Positions 11,330 through 23,856 of a stretch of DNA of 64,000 bases are shown here, one piece after another. The position numbers and the translations under genes are program-made. A model generated the notes under the pieces. It worked only from the letters and a program-made list of their open reading frames with translations. It had not been told where the DNA came from and did not search any database. This stretch comes from Corylus avellana (lineage: Eukaryota; Streptophyta; Magnoliopsida; Fagales; Betulaceae), in NCBI RefSeq assembly GCF_901000735.1, contig NC_081541.1:27058258-27122257 (forward strand), given 5' to 3'. Position 1 is the first letter of the stretch, and each line of letters begins with the position of its first letter.

Positions 11330-11997
11330 GTTAAACGAAAAAGATAAATAATTTATCCATATTTTGTAATATTCTCCAACAAATTTAATTTATCAACCAT
11401 TAAATTTATGGAATTCACCATTGATTTATGTGTTGTGCAATGCAGAGCAGAACAAAAATTTTTACTTTGAGGGGGCAAATTTAATTAAAAAATAAATAAA
11501 AAATTGTGAGGGGGCAAAAATTAATTTTAAAGGGTATATTTTATAAAAAAATTTATTTTTTTGAAGCCTTAAGGTGGTTCTACCCGTGCTTATATGGAAT
11601 CCACATAAGTTTATAAATCTAATGGTTGATTTGTAAGATGAGATGAAAATAATATTGACATTAATCATTTCTCAACAAAAAATCTATTGTTTTATACTGT
11701 TGTCACACAAGTAGGAAGAGGTAGTTTTCTACTTTTATTTTGACAAGATTTAACAAAAAATTCTAACAGAATGGGATAATTTAAATAAATTGACAGTTTG
11801 ATACTCTTAATTGAGCGTTTTTAGACTTTGAAGTTGAGTCAAAACGAGTAGAAGTTTCATAAGGGTTTTGTGAAGTTTCTCCTTTTATTTTTTACGAGCT
11901 ATTCATGATTTAAATGTTGATTTTTATTGTCATAGCATCATGGTTGTATGACAATGCATAACAACTACCAATAGCATTACTCCATATTTTAAGCATT
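11330..11997. other. AT-rich intergenic DNA
   Basis: No gene seen. AT-rich with repeat debris, including a GGGGGCAAATTTAATT phrase occurring twice at 11471-11525. Confidence 0.5.
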
Positions 11998-12492
11998 AAT
12001 GCTATAAACTATATTTGTATCCTATAACTGTCAACAAAGTTGACAGTTACAATCCCAACTAACTTTTAGATCAATTATTGTTAAAAGTAAAAAATAGGAG
12101 AAAATGCAGTTTGCCCCCCTGAAGTTTCAGGAGTTTTTCAATTTTAACCCAAAAGTTCAAAAATTTGCAATCTACCCTCCTAAAGTTTCAAAAATTGGCA
12201 ATTTAAACCTTCCGTTTAATTAGACATAAATTTTTTTTTAAAAAAAAAAAAATAGCTTGAGGGTAATGATGTAATATCATAGATTTGAGTCTATTTTGAC
12301 CGAAAAATTAAATGGAGAGTTTAAATTGCCAATTTTTGAAACTTCAGGGGGTAGATTGCCAATTTTTGAACTTTGAGGTTAAAATTGAAAAACTCTCTAA
12401 ACTTCAGGAGGGTAAACTGCATTTTTTCCTAAAAAATATAAGGATTAATTGAGATAATTGTATGATAAAAATGTATTATATAGCATTACACT
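11998..12492. mobile_element. MITE split by a second MITE
   Basis: The outer ends TAATGCTATAAACTATA and TATTATATAGCATTA are inverted relatives of each other and of the 10283 element. The 12097 Mutator-type MITE has inserted between them. No clear outer target-site duplication was seen. Confidence 0.4.
12097..12429. mobile_element. Mutator-type MITE with long inverted arms
   Basis: GGAGAAAATGCAGTTTG at the left pairs with the complement of the right end CTGCATTTTTTCC. The arms extend about 100 nt each and share phrases such as AAAAATTGGCAATTTAAAC. A perfect 9-bp target-site duplication TAAAAAATA flanks it (12088-12096 and 12430-12438), the Mutator hallmark. No ORF. A transcript would fold into a long hairpin. 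Confidence 0.85.
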
Positions 12493-12854
12493 TAAGTTAT
12501 TATTTTTTTTTTTACTTGGTTATTCATGTACACGTCCATTTTTAGCGGTCAAGTTAAAAGATTATAACAAAATTGACCTGAAAATTAATGATGTTTTATA
12601 GTGTTATTATGGATTATATTTTATACATGAAAATGGAAAGTTTGCAAATATTTTCTTATCTCATTGTGTAATTTGAGGTGTTAAAGATCAGATTTTTTTT
12701 TTTTTTTCTAATTAAAGATAAGATTAATATATTACAATAAGAACACGATTACACGAAGAAGAAGTGATAGAAATCAAAATGTTTATGAGATTCATTATCA
12801 TTTTCCATATTTATATTGAAAGAAATAATAGTTGTCTCAATATGATGAGGTCAA

Positions 12855-12961
12855 GTCTTCAAGGGGTAGCTCAATCGACTACAGACCACGCCTCATAAAG
12901 TGAAAGTCACTAGTTCGAATCTCTTTCCCTTTTCTCGTGTGTGGACACGTTAAAAAAAAAA
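12855..12961 (+). mobile_element. tRNA-derived SINE, 107 bp
   Basis: Has GGGGTAGCTCAATCGAC (box A-like) and AGTTCGAATCTC (box B-like) spaced as in a tRNA, then a short tail ending in an A-run. A perfect 13-bp duplication ATGATGAGGTCAA flanks it at 12842-12854 and 12962-12974, showing target-primed insertion. It belongs to a different family from the SINE at 1497. Confidence 0.9.
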
Positions 12962-13089
12962 ATGATGAGGTCAATGTCATGACTCATGAGACAAATATCA
13001 TAATTTAAAGTCTTTTCAACTGTGAAAATTAAGATGTTAAAGAAATAAGGAAAAATATGATAGGATCTCTAGCGCTTTATTCAATTTTA

Positions 13090-13632
13090 ATTGTTTCGTC
13101 TCGTTTGTTTGAGTGTAAAATATTTTATATTATAAAAATATGTTCAACTTAAAATACTTTATGGCGTTTAATTCATACAAAAAATCAATAAATATTTCTC
13201 ATATTTTCATTCATCATATTGACCTATAATTATCAACTTTTATTTACAATATAAAACAAATAAAAAAATAAGCCAACAAATTATGTTTAGTTAAAATATA
13301 ATTATATTGACTAATAATAATCATATATTTTCATATATATCACAAACTCCTAAACATATTGTCCATGTATATGTGACAAATCATCTCAAATATATGCCTC
13401 ATAAAAGACCCATTCACAATTATCTATCTGAAGGTGTGGGAGAGCAGTAAAGAATGGTTTACACATATGAGGAGTGTAAACCATTTTATGCCTCATGAAA
13501 ATTATTTTCATTGGTCAACTCAAAATGTTTCTAGATTAACCAATATTTTATGATGAGCGAAACACTCAATTATTTTGTTAAAACATTTTTTCTATAAAAT
13601 ATTTTATGCCGAAACAAATGGGGAGACAATAA
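13090..13632. mobile_element. Inverted-repeat element (TTTGTTT...AAACAAA ends)
   Basis: The left arm GTTTGTTTGAGTGTAAAATA and the right arm TATTTTATGCCGAAACAAAT are inverted relatives. The same phrase (TTTGTTTCGGCGTAGAATG) recurs near 29990. Non-coding; the target-site duplication was not resolved. Confidence 0.4.
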
Positions 13633-14009
13633 TTTTTTCAAGGAAACATAAAATGCCGACCAATCTTAATTCTTGGTTTGGATACATCATTATTCATGCA
13701 CCAAAAAAGAAAAGAAGATACCAATTGATATTTGAAGTTTGAATTTTTTCCAATTTTTGGTTGAGAGTAGAAACTTCATTAATCCAAATTTGATTTGGAA
13801 ATTAAAATTGCAGATTCTACCCTCAATTAACAGACTCTTTTATTAATAGCTCATCACATACATTCAATTAAGAAAGAAAACAGTGAAATAATAAGCCAAA
13901 AACTAGAAATCTCCATAGGCTCAAGGCTGCGCAGATGGTGCCATATGTGCCCACAATTGCTGCCACCACTGTCTACTCCCTCTTATCCTCTTTGGCTTGT
14001 ACCCGCAAC
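13633..14009. other. Intergenic DNA left of the hAT element
   Basis: No gene seen. The last 8 bases, CCCGCAAC, are the left target-site duplication of the hAT element. Confidence 0.5.
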
Positions 14010-16307
14010 CAGGGGCGAAACTAGATTTTTGGATTGGGAGGACGGACTTATATAATACATAAATATATAGATATATATAGTCTTTCTTTATAGGTGTGTA
14101 TTTATGCTAAATAAAAAATGAGAACTCTTAAATTTAATTTCATATTAAATTGTACGACATTACAAAAGTTGCATGTCTATAAAATCATTGTAGAAAAGAT
14201 CAAGAGAACTTTCTTTTGCTATAGACATGTACAAAAAAAAAAAAAAAATCCAAAAAAACAAAGAACTTAGTTTCTCCTTCAAATTATGCTCGACGACGAT
14301 CGCTAATGGAATAAAATTCATCCATTATTATCTCTGAAGTGAAATTCTTAACAATTTATTTCTCAATATAAACTACTTAATGGTATGTAAGAAACTCATC
14401 TTCCATTCTAGTACGCAATCTAGTCTTTATAAGTTTCATGGCAGAAAAAGCTCATTTTGTAGTTGCAGTAGAAACATGGAGAGTCAACACTAGGCGAATC
14501 AATCTGTCAATCAAAGAATAGATCTTTGATTTTTTCTGAAACTGCCAATCCTCTGCATAACTCAAATAATGTAGACATATTTTGAAAATCTTGATGCTTT
14601 GGCACATCAAGCTTATAATGCTGCAACTGAAATTTCAAACAAATTTTTTCTTGCCCGGTGAAATCTCAAGGATAAAACTTCTCAGCTAACTTACATATAT
14701 CATCAATCTTAAATGATTTGTATGCATCTTTAGGGCTTAAAGCGACGCTAAGAATGAGAAGTTCCACAGCTTGCTCATTAAATCTATTTTTCAATTCTTA
14801 TAACTGGAAGTCTATTGCAGTAGTAAATATATCAACTCTAAAATGATGTTCCATTGTTGTCGGAGACCCTTCATCTTGACAATGAGATCTACCTCAAGCT
14901 TTAGTGTAATGAGCATTCATATCAGGAATATCAATATCATTTTCTTCACAAAATGATTTAACAGTAGCAAGCAAAGGCTCCCACCCATCATCTGTCATCT
15001 TTTGAATGAGTGATTGTGTAGTTGAAACTTGACTCATGGCATTTAAAATGTCTAGTGACTTTTGTTGCAAAGTTTGGCAAAGCATATTCGTGAGTCCCAT
15101 AATTTCTTTCATCAAATGCAATATCAAAATAAATTCAAATGATGTTAATATCATGTAAGCCGCTTCAGCATCACCACGTTGAGAATAATTAACTCCCTCA
15201 TTTGAGATATTGTTGATAACTGAACAAGTTGCACCAAACATTCTTATCATACTACAAACAAATTGATAATGAGATGACCATCGAGTATCTCCAGATCGTT
15301 GCAAAGTGCCAATTTAGTTTACCTCCTTTCTAGTCTCAATTGCATTAGAAGCAACCAAAATTTCAATTTCAACAGCGTGAATAGATTGCAAGCCATCATG
15401 ACGTTTAGAAGAACCCCCAACAATATTAATAATTGAAGCCAACTGGAAGAATTGATGAATGTGCTTGGCTTCTCTAGATGCTGCAACTAAAACTAATTGT
15501 AGTTTATGAGCCATTCAATGCACATAATATGCATAGGGACAATCCCTAACAAATAAAGCTTGTAACTCATTTCATTCACCACGCATATTACTAGCTCCAT
15601 CATATCCTTGGCCTCGAATATTTTCGATTTTGAGGTTGTAATGAGAAAGAACAGCACATATCTCTTTTTTCAAAGTTGATGCAGAAGTATCTTTAACATG
15701 TAGAATCGCTCCTTAATAAAACCATATTTATCAACAACCTCAAAATAATAGCCATTTGCTCCCTTTTTTATTCATCCCGAGCTTCATCAACGAGAATGCA
15801 AAATTTGGCATCCCCAATTTCTTTTCTAATCGCATCTCGCACTTTATTTGCAATGATATGTAGGATTTCCTTTTGAATTTTGGGTGATGTATATTTGGCA
15901 TTTTTTTGAGCATTTTTCAAGACAAGTCCAGCAACATCGTCATTATAGCTTGCTAGGAGCTTTAACAATTCAATGAAGTTACCTTGATTTTTTGAGCCGG
16001 AGCTTTCATCGGGACCTCTAAAGGGACATGCTTGGAATGCATGCCATTTAACACTATTTATAGAAGTTTTGAGCCGTAGCCGATTATTCTTTGTTTCTTG
16101 TAATGTTTGCTTTTCAACTATTTTGTCAATATGCTCTGACTGATTCATTAGATCCTCACAACATTTAACGGCAATGATAAGCACCGAATGTTGCACATTC
16201 AAGCCCCTTAATTTGCATATGTTAATTCCTTAACATTGTTATTTGTTTGATTTTTGTTTTATTTTTGTATTTTCAGGTTATAAATAAAGATGCAATTAAT
16301 TCCATTG

Positions 16308-16649
16308 ATTTTGGGCTTAAAAGCACACATTGAGATGATTAAGCGTAGCCAATCATAACAGAGGACTTATATGTTGTGGCTAAGTTTAATCAAATAAAGG
16401 AAGGGATTAATTCGGAATTTCTCAAATTGGAGTGAAAATCGGATTGGATTCAATTTTTGATTCTGCATATGTCTCGGTATTTTGGGCTTAAAAGCACACA
16501 TTGAGATGATTAAGCGTAGCCAATCATAACAGAGGACTTATATGTTGTGGCTAAGTTTAATCAAATAAAGGAAGGGATTAATTCGGAATTTCTCAAATTG
16601 GAGTGAAAATCGGATTGGATTCAATTTTGGATTCTGCATATGTCTCGGT
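16308..16649 (+). repeat. 171-bp tandem duplication inside the solo LTR
   Basis: Two near-identical 171-bp copies (16308-16478 and 16479-16649), each beginning ATTTTGGGCTTAAAAGC and ending GCATATGTCTCGGT. Only one difference was noticed (TTTTTGATT versus TTTTGGATT). Confidence 0.9.
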
Positions 16650-16917
16650 ATTTTGGCCATAAGTTTCAGATCAAATATCCGATTGAGGTGATTCAAGCGG
16701 CACTGGAAAGCTAACTCAAATGTCTACAAATTACTGTGAAATAGCATTTTCCTAATTCGGAGCGCCACATTGCCAAAATCGCCCCGTAAGATAGGAACGC
16801 AATTCTGGGCGAATCCTATTCCGATTTGGACTTAGGTTTTCTTTATCCTAATTGGACTTGGACTTAAATCTCCGAAATTTATAGGATTACTAGGGCTTCT
16901 AGGACTCTCCTAAGCCC

Positions 16918-16925
16918 TATAAATA
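16918..16925 (+). promoter_or_regulatory. TATA box of the solo LTR
   Basis: TATAAATA in a GC-richer context, followed within 60 nt by TAGAGC..AATTCAG. It is the only good TATA motif in the LTR and marks the likely U3/R boundary. Confidence 0.5.
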
Positions 16926-18696
16926 GGCCTCTAAGCATTGAGAAAAGACACACCGCCTCTTAGAGCAAAATTCAGTAAATTGTCTTTGGAGCTTAGGAGA
17001 TCATGAGCGGCTAAACCCCTTCGTGGGGTATTGATGTAGCCCTTTCCAAGCACAATGGTTTGATTGTATTTAATTTCTAGATTTTTAATTTATGCATGTT
17101 GATTGTATAATTATGAGGATTGCTACAATTGATTTATGTTCTTAATTATTAAATGCAATTGCTCTTAAATTCCAAAATCAATATTTGTGAAATTCTTATC
17201 TTGTCTTAGAAAGTATTTTACTTTTATTGATCTCAAATCATTCTTGTTTTCTGTGATTATGAGGATGATGGTTATACAATGGGTTTAATTGACATATGAT
17301 CAATAGGATTTGATAGGCCATACTTAGGGAAGACGGATTGTACTACACCCTAGTTTAGTGTAATTTAGGTAGACAGTCCGTGCCAACCGAAGATGGGTTA
17401 CACTTATTCATTGATTGTATGTATCCTGTTATAGAATTTGATAATTTATACCTAGGGAAGACGGGTCGTACCGCGTCTTAGTGGTTAGGTGGACGATCCG
17501 TGCCAACCGAAGATAGATTATGCTTATTCTTTAATATGGTAGTTTCTTGTTTATTTATAACATGCATAGAATGAATTTATGGGATTAATTATGATTAACC
17601 ATTGTTGTGCAGATAGAGGTGAAGTCAATACCCTACTCTCTCTCTCTTATTTTAAATCTCTTTTATTTTCATGCACTTTAGTTTTTAAGCAAATCAAATC
17701 AAAACCCCTTTTAATTAAGTTAACTTTGATCTTTTAATTTTGATAATTAAACCCTTGCAGTCCTTGAGGTTCGACACCCTCTTTATATCCGTATCCTACA
17801 AAGATTCGTCCTATTGCGAGTGGTTATTTTTATAATTGATATTTTTGGTCACAAAAATACCACATCAGGCAATATTATGTGGTGAATTTGGATCTTTCCC
17901 CACATTTCTCATTAAAGAACTATTCATCCCATCGCTTGCCTTTTTCCAATTGTTAAAACATTTCCCTGTAAATGCATCTGATCCTGGACGACCTGTTGGT
18001 TTCTTAGCAAAAACATAGCATTGAAGACAAAAATATAGCATCCTTTGATTCTGAGTACTCCAACCAAGTTGAGTATGTCTCAAACTAAGAGGCTTGAAAT
18101 CGGTGACGATTATTACCCGTTCCTAAAAATGGATATTTTGAAAGCTTGGGTTGACATGGTTTGGCTCTAATATAAGCACGTCGAATGTCATCTTGTATGT
18201 TAACAGGGAATTCTCATATTTGCGGACATAATCTTGGATCACGTTGCAAAAAGGTAGCATTCATTTCTTCAGGTTGAATTCTTGGACATTTGGAGGGATG
18301 CTCATCAGTCACTAAAGCCTCGAGATCCGTTGCTAAAGGTCTCTCTAAATGTGTACAAGTATTAACTTCTGATTGACTCGCATCTTTTTTCTTAAAGAAT
18401 GAATCAAGTGTTTTTGGCTTTTCCATATTTCTCTTAACTTTAAGAAAAATTATGGATCAAGAATTAGCCTGAAAAATATCTAGAAGTATAAGATTTTTGT
18501 TTAGAATTTCATTATATTTCTTATTATCACTAACAAGTGAAGGAATGCCAAATAAATTAATAAATTCAAGCCTATCAAATTAACCCACAAAATATAACAA
18601 TGAAAACTAAAATAAAAAAAATTGTATAATTTTTCTCTATCAAATACTCATTCGTTTCGAAATCTCATGGCATCATAAATATTCAATAGTACAAAC

Positions 18697-19545
18697 TGTT
18701 GTAAAATTAAATGGATGGTGCAAAAATTCTTATTGATGCTAAATAATATTAATCCAAACAATTAACAATAAGATAAATAGAATACAATAAATAAATAATA
18801 AATAATAATAATAATAAAAAAATTTTTTTAAAAAAAAAGCAAGGAAAAATCTCACAAAGTTATAGAATCACGCAAAAGCGTTGTCCTTAAAGGTTGATTT
18901 CGTACCTCCCAGAGTGTATAACTTGGTGTGATTGGATCTCTTAACACGCAACCTCCCAGGATTAGACTATAGCGTCTACCTTCATTAAGGACGCACTTCC
19001 AAGTAACGAAGATCAAATGAACAACCCTTTGATCAAAGAAGATGAGGGACAAATCCACACCAAAAAAGAAAAGGAAGACCAAAATATAGCTCAATGGCTT
19101 ATGAAAAGAAAAGTTGTTGGAAAGATAGAAAATGGGTTTAGATGTTGTACGATCCTTTTCTTTTGGAGCCAAAGAAGTGAGCATTAGATGTGGTAGGTGG
19201 GCTCAATTTATAAAAAAATTGAGCTCATTGCTTTTACTAAAGACCATTAATAGCCAACCGTAAAAAAAAGCAATAAAAGATGATTTTTTTCTCTTAAAGC
19301 CTATGAAACCATTAAAATCAAAACTCATGAAGGTGACTTAATGACAAATGGCTAGAAAATGTGAGATGAAATATTTTTCATAAAACTCAAGAATAAATAA
19401 TGAAGATAATCTAATGACAAACGGTCAAACCATAGATTCAGTTTTTTCCTCATAAAATTCATAAAGAAGACTTGATGTCAAACGGTCAAGAGGAAAAAAA
19501 AAAAATCAATGAGAAATAATGACCAATGTTTGTAACATAACAACA
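18697..19545 (-). repeat. Copia 3' LTR
   Basis: 849 bp; the 3' LTR in the element's own orientation. It aligns along its length with 24604-25439. Confidence 0.92.
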
Positions 19546-20217
19546 ATCCCTCACATGTTACACACACTAGAGTAAAAGGAGATTGAAAGCATGCATCGAT
19601 GTGGTACCCGAAAGTTTTAACTACACTTAGGATAAATAAGTAGAAACTTAATGAATTGTGGTAGAGTTAGACTCTTTTAACCAAATCCATAAGTTGAGCA
19701 AACTTATCACCCACATAACTTTCTCCAAAAGAAAAATAATAAATAAATAAAATTGGAAAAAACAATTGAGTTGTTTTGCGGGTTGGCTCCTTATACAGGC
19801 CATGCGCCCCTGGGTTTCATGAGTGCTCTAGAGACCTACCCAAGTCTCATAGGAAGCGGCACCACCTCCACACTCACATAGATGGTATCCATCAAGAGTG
19901 TGTGCAGGAAACACTCCATCCTAACAGGTAAAGACTATGGAACCATTAAGAGTTTTAAACTCATCCTTAATCACCCTGCATCTTTGTACTGTCTTACACC
20001 ATAGGGATGGACTCATTAATAATCTTCTCAACAAGATTGTGAAATAACATAGAATGACAGTACCATACAATGATCACTTGTGACTTCGTTTCCCATTAAA
20101 CCTCATTCATGGGATCTCCAATCACAGAGGTTGGGCATCCATCACAATGTCATCATTTGGGTATCAGTCATATCCCTCTCGATGTTTCACTCACCAGCTT
20201 TCTTGCTAGTGGCTTGG

Positions 20218-20799
20218 TCACCTCACAAAGTCCATGGATATTACACCAGTCTCAATAAGCTGCCTCACAATATTGTGCCTTAATCGGATATGTCGACTTT
20301 TCCCATTATAAATCTTACTCTTGGCTCGATGTATGGCAGCCTGACAATCACAATGAATACAAACAGGTGGAACTGGGTTAGCATATAAAGGCAAATCAAT
20401 CAAAAGGCTCCTTAGCCATTCAGCTTCAGTTCCAGCCTTCTCCAATGCAACTAACTTTGCCTCCATTGTGGATCTTGCTATGCAAGTTTGTTTGGAGGAC
20501 TTCCAAGATATAGCTCCTCCTGCTAATGTGAACACATAGCCACTGGTAGGCTTTAGTTCATCTAAATCAGAAATCCAATTAGCATCACAATACCCTTCTA
20601 ATATAGCAGGAAAACCATAATATGACAAACCATAATTAATTGTGTCCTTTAAATATCTCAACAATCTAGAGATTGCATCCCAATGCTCAACACTAGGATT
20701 ATGAGTATATCTACTCAATCTACCGACAGCATATGCAATATCAGGGCGTGTACAGTTTGTCAAGAACATTAAACTATCAATGATTTGTGCATATTTCTC
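20218..20799 (-). pseudogene. Copia RNase H domain
   Basis: Contains [57 protein letters not shown] and [11 protein letters not shown], the ordered RNase H signatures of Copia pol. It is in the same frame as RT but downstream of a stop codon. Confidence 0.88.
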
Positions 20800-22083
20800 T
20801 TATAAAACACTATCACTGTGATTCTTAATCAAATGTATTTTAGAATCATATGGTGTAGACATAGGTGAATAATCAAAGTGTTCAAATCTTTTAAGCATCT
20901 TTTCAACATAATGTGACTGAAATAAAGTAATACAATTATTATCTCTAAGAACTTTAATGCCCAATATAACATTAGCTTCACCCATGTCTTTCATATCAAA
21001 ATTAGATAAAAGAAATCTTTTAGCTTCATGCATAACATTAATGTTGGTTCCAAAAATAAGCAAATCATCAACATATAAACAAATAATGACACCTTCATTA
21101 TTACTAAACTTGCTATAAATGTATTTATCTTCACCATTAATAGAATAAGCATTAGACAACATCACTTTGTCAAATTTTTCATGCCATTGTTTAGGAGCTT
21201 GTTTTAATCCGTACAAAGATTTCACCAATTTACAAACTTTGTGTTCTTGTCCGGGGATTACAAGTCCCTCGGGTTGCTCCATATAAATTTCTTCTTCTAA
21301 ATCACCATTTAAAAAGGCAGTCTTAACATCCATTTGATGTACTACAAGTTTATAAATAGAAGCAATAACAAACAATATTCTAATAGATGCAATTCTAGTA
21401 ACCGGAGAATAAGTGTCAAAATAATCAATATTTTGCTTTTGCTTGTAGCCTTTGGCCACCAAGCGTGCCTTGTATTTATCTATTGTACCATCCGGTTTGA
21501 GTTTCTTCTTGAACACCCACTTACAACCAATTGGTTTGGTCTTAGGAGGTAACTCAACAAGTTCCCATGTATGGTTAGACATAATTGAATCTAATTCATT
21601 ATTAATAGCTTCTAACCAAAAAGGTGCATCAATAGATTTGATTGCTTCATTATAACATGTTGGATCATCATCAACAATATAAGCAATAAAATCATTACCG
21701 AAATTCCTTTCCGTTCTAGCTCGCTTGCTTCTCCTCAATTCTTGCACATCATCAACAATTTCATTAGAAGTAAAAGAAGGTTCATGCAATAATTTTTCCT
21801 TATTTTTCAAAGGAAACACATTCTCAAAGAAAATAGCATTTTCAGATTCAATAATAGTATTGTAATCTAAAACATCACTCTTAATAACAAGAAATTTATA
21901 ACATGAACTATTGCAAGCATAACCAATAAAAACACAATCACAAGTTTTAGAGCCAAGTTTCCTCTTTTTTGGCTCAGGTAGCATAACATTTGCCAAACAC
22001 CCCCAAACTTTGAGGTATTTCAAACTAGGCTTACGACCTTCCCAAAGTTCATAAGGAGTTTTACCGGTTTTTTTATGAGGCAC
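20800..22083 (-). pseudogene. Copia reverse transcriptase domain
   Basis: A 427-codon open frame with the Copia RT landmarks: CKWVFKKKLKPDGTIDKYKA, DYFDTYSPVTRIASIR, HQMDVKTAFLNGDLEEEIYM, SLYGLKQAPKQWHEKFD and the catalytic YVDD in ICLYVDDLLIFG. It is cut at its 3' end by a TAA stop (20800-20802) that separates it from RNase H, and at its 5' end by the frameshift near 22084. Confidence 0.9.
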
Positions 22084-22084
22084 T

Positions 22085-23576
22085 TTATCTTAAATGTGAC
22101 AAGCCGAAAGAATGGCTTCCCCCCCATATGTTAGTGGGTAGCTTGGAACTAACAAGCATAGCATTCATCATTTCTTTCAAAGTTCTATTCTTTCTTTCGG
22201 CTACTCCATTAGATTCCGGTGAATAACGAGGTGTAATTTCATGTATTATGCCATTTTGTTCACAAAATTCCTTAAAAGGATTAGACTCATATTCACTACC
22301 TCTATCAGTCCTTAGTCTTTTAATCCTTTTATTCTTTCGATTTTCAATTTCAATTTTGTATTTTATGAACATTTCTAAGGCTTCATCTTTGGATCTTAAT
22401 AAATAAAGTTTAGTAAGAGTAAGGGAAAATTACAATTTACCCCCCTCCAAAGTTGACAGCGTTTTTCAATTTGAACACTAAAGTTTTAATTTTTGCAATC
22501 CACCCCAACAAAGTTCCAATTTTTTTCAATTCAACCAATATTATCCCAAAATTCTCATATTGCCCCTAATTTTTATTTTTTATGAAGAAAAAAAAAAGAC
22601 AAATTTGGGGCTACAAAAATGGCCAGATAGCCAAAGGGGTGGCTACGGCCAACCCGAATATTTTTTAAATTTTTTTATAAAAAATAAAAAAATAAAAATT
22701 ATGGGCAATATGGGAAGTTTTGGATACAATTGGTCAAATTGTAAAAGTTTGGAACTTTGGGGGGGTGAATTGCAAAAATTAAACTTTGGTGTTCGAATTG
22801 AAAAACGCTATCAACTTTAAGGGGGTAAACTGTAATTTTTCCCTAGAGTAATCATCAACAAATATCACATAATATTTTTTACCACCTCTAGTCATTGCGT
22901 GCTTTAAATCACCCAAATCACTATGTATTAACCCAAGAAGTTCAGTTTCTCTTGTAATAGATTTACAAGATTTTTTAGTGATTTTAGTCACAGTACATAC
23001 TTCACATTTATCCATATTGGTTTCACTTAGTGAATTAATAATTTCAGTTTCTTTCATTTTCTTGATGTACCCAAGATTTACATGTCCAAGTCTACCATGC
23101 CAAATATTAATAGAATCAACCAAGTAAGCACAAGAAGATGAATTTTCATTAATAATATTAGCAACATTTAATACAAAAAGACCTTGATCTTCATAGCCTT
23201 TACCAACAAATGCATCATGCTTAGTTAAGGTAACAATGCCACCATCAAATAAAACCTTAAGTCCTGCCTTACCAAGCAAGTGTACCGAAACAAGATTGTG
23301 TCGGAAATGAGGAACATGTAGAACATCGGAGAGTGAAAGGGTTTTACCCGAAGTTAGCTTTAAGAGAGCTTTCCCTTTGCCTACCACAGGCACAAATCTA
23401 ATGTCTCCAACAATTATTCGCTCAATATTTTCCTTTATTGATGTGTAAGAGGATAAGTCTTCTTTATTTCCACAAATATGCCTAGTAGATGCGGAATCAT
23501 TCACCCATCTTTTTACTTCCATAGTCATGTTAGCTTCGGATACGACAGCTGCAATGATCTCTTTCACTTCCGTCAC
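22085..23576 (-). pseudogene. Copia protease and integrase, interrupted
   Basis: The protease region reads WVNDSASTRHICG, with DSAS where the family has the DSGA catalytic motif. The pre-integrase zinc region IWHGRLGHVN...CEVC follows, then the integrase core with IHSDLGD and FVDDYSR. The frame is broken by the MITE at 22423-22843 and resumes at 22413 with TDRGSEYESNPF and ESNGVAERKNRTL (catalytic Asp and Glu regions). It ends at 22085 through a frameshift in a G run. The altered protease motif and insertions indicate loss of function. Confidence 0.85.
22423..22843. mobile_element. Mutator-type MITE inside the Copia integrase
   Basis: The ends GGGAAAATTACAATTTAC and GTAAACTGTAATTTTTCCC are inverted repeats, followed by CCCCC/GGGGG-rich arms. 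The flanks TAAGAGTAA (22414-22422) and TAGAGTAA (22844-22851) are a 9-bp duplication minus one base. The interior has no function. It splits the integrase after FVDDYS. Confidence 0.75.
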
Positions 23577-23727
23577 ATTTGTCTTGTTTTTTGATATTGA
23601 TCATTTGTAGTTGTTGGTAGTCCTTTGCTTACATACCGCTGCATAATGATATGCTTTGCCACAAACAAAACAATTGACCCTTTTCTTCTGTATTAGAGAA
23701 TAAGATGTGTTGAATCTTTTCTTATTA

Positions 23728-23856
23728 GGGGAAACTTTACTAAAGACCCCCAAACTTCCACCAGTTTTGAAATACCCTCACTGAACTTCAAAATCTCTCA
23801 ATTTAGTCCCTTGAACTTTCAATTGCTTTTAATTTGGACCCCTGGAAGTTTGAGGG
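23728..23856. mobile_element. Short MITE at the gag-protease junction of the Copia element
   Basis: GACCCCCAAACTTCC near the left end pairs with GGAAGTTTGAGGG at the right. The flanks TTCTTATTA (23719-23727) and TCCTTATTA (23857-23865) match in 8 of 9. One end looks truncated. Confidence 0.5.

Larger units (their letters stand above)
16175..17867 (+). mobile_element. Solo LTR, 1.69 kb
   Basis: Starts TGATAAGCACCG and ends ATACCACATCA (TG...CA) with a perfect 5-bp duplication GGCAA at 16170-16174 and 17868-17872. It interrupts the hAT transposase coding frame. There is no internal domain, primer-binding site or second LTR, so it is best explained by LTR-LTR recombination. Plus orientation is inferred from TATAAATA at 16918-16925. 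It also contains two related about 120-bp blocks near 17330-17530 ending CGTGCCAACCGAAGAT. The length suggests a Ty3-type parent, but that is inference. Confidence 0.85.
14360..18426 (-). pseudogene. hAT transposase pseudogene (TTF zinc finger / DUF4371 / dimerisation domain)
   Basis: Segments in order on the minus strand: an N-terminus MEKPKTLDSFFKKKD (18426), a TTF-type zinc-finger region CLQCYVFAKK...FTGKCFNNWKKA (18060-17900), a DUF4371 part with FCILVDEARDE (16202-15768), GQGYDGASNM at about 15590, an RNase H-like part with GDTRWSSHYQ (about 15290) and SFEFILILHLMKEIMG, and a C-terminal hAT dimerisation remnant VSTATT..AFSAMKLIKTRLR (about 14480-14400). In-frame stops, frameshifts and the solo LTR insertion after PHNIA make it non-functional. 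The family catalyses cut-and-paste transposition; this copy can only be a relic. Confidence 0.85.

Noticed and set aside
12855..12925. Possible tRNA gene (A and B box, TTCGAAT)
   Set aside because: No acceptor-stem pairing, and a poly-A tail with 13-bp TSDs shows it is a SINE.
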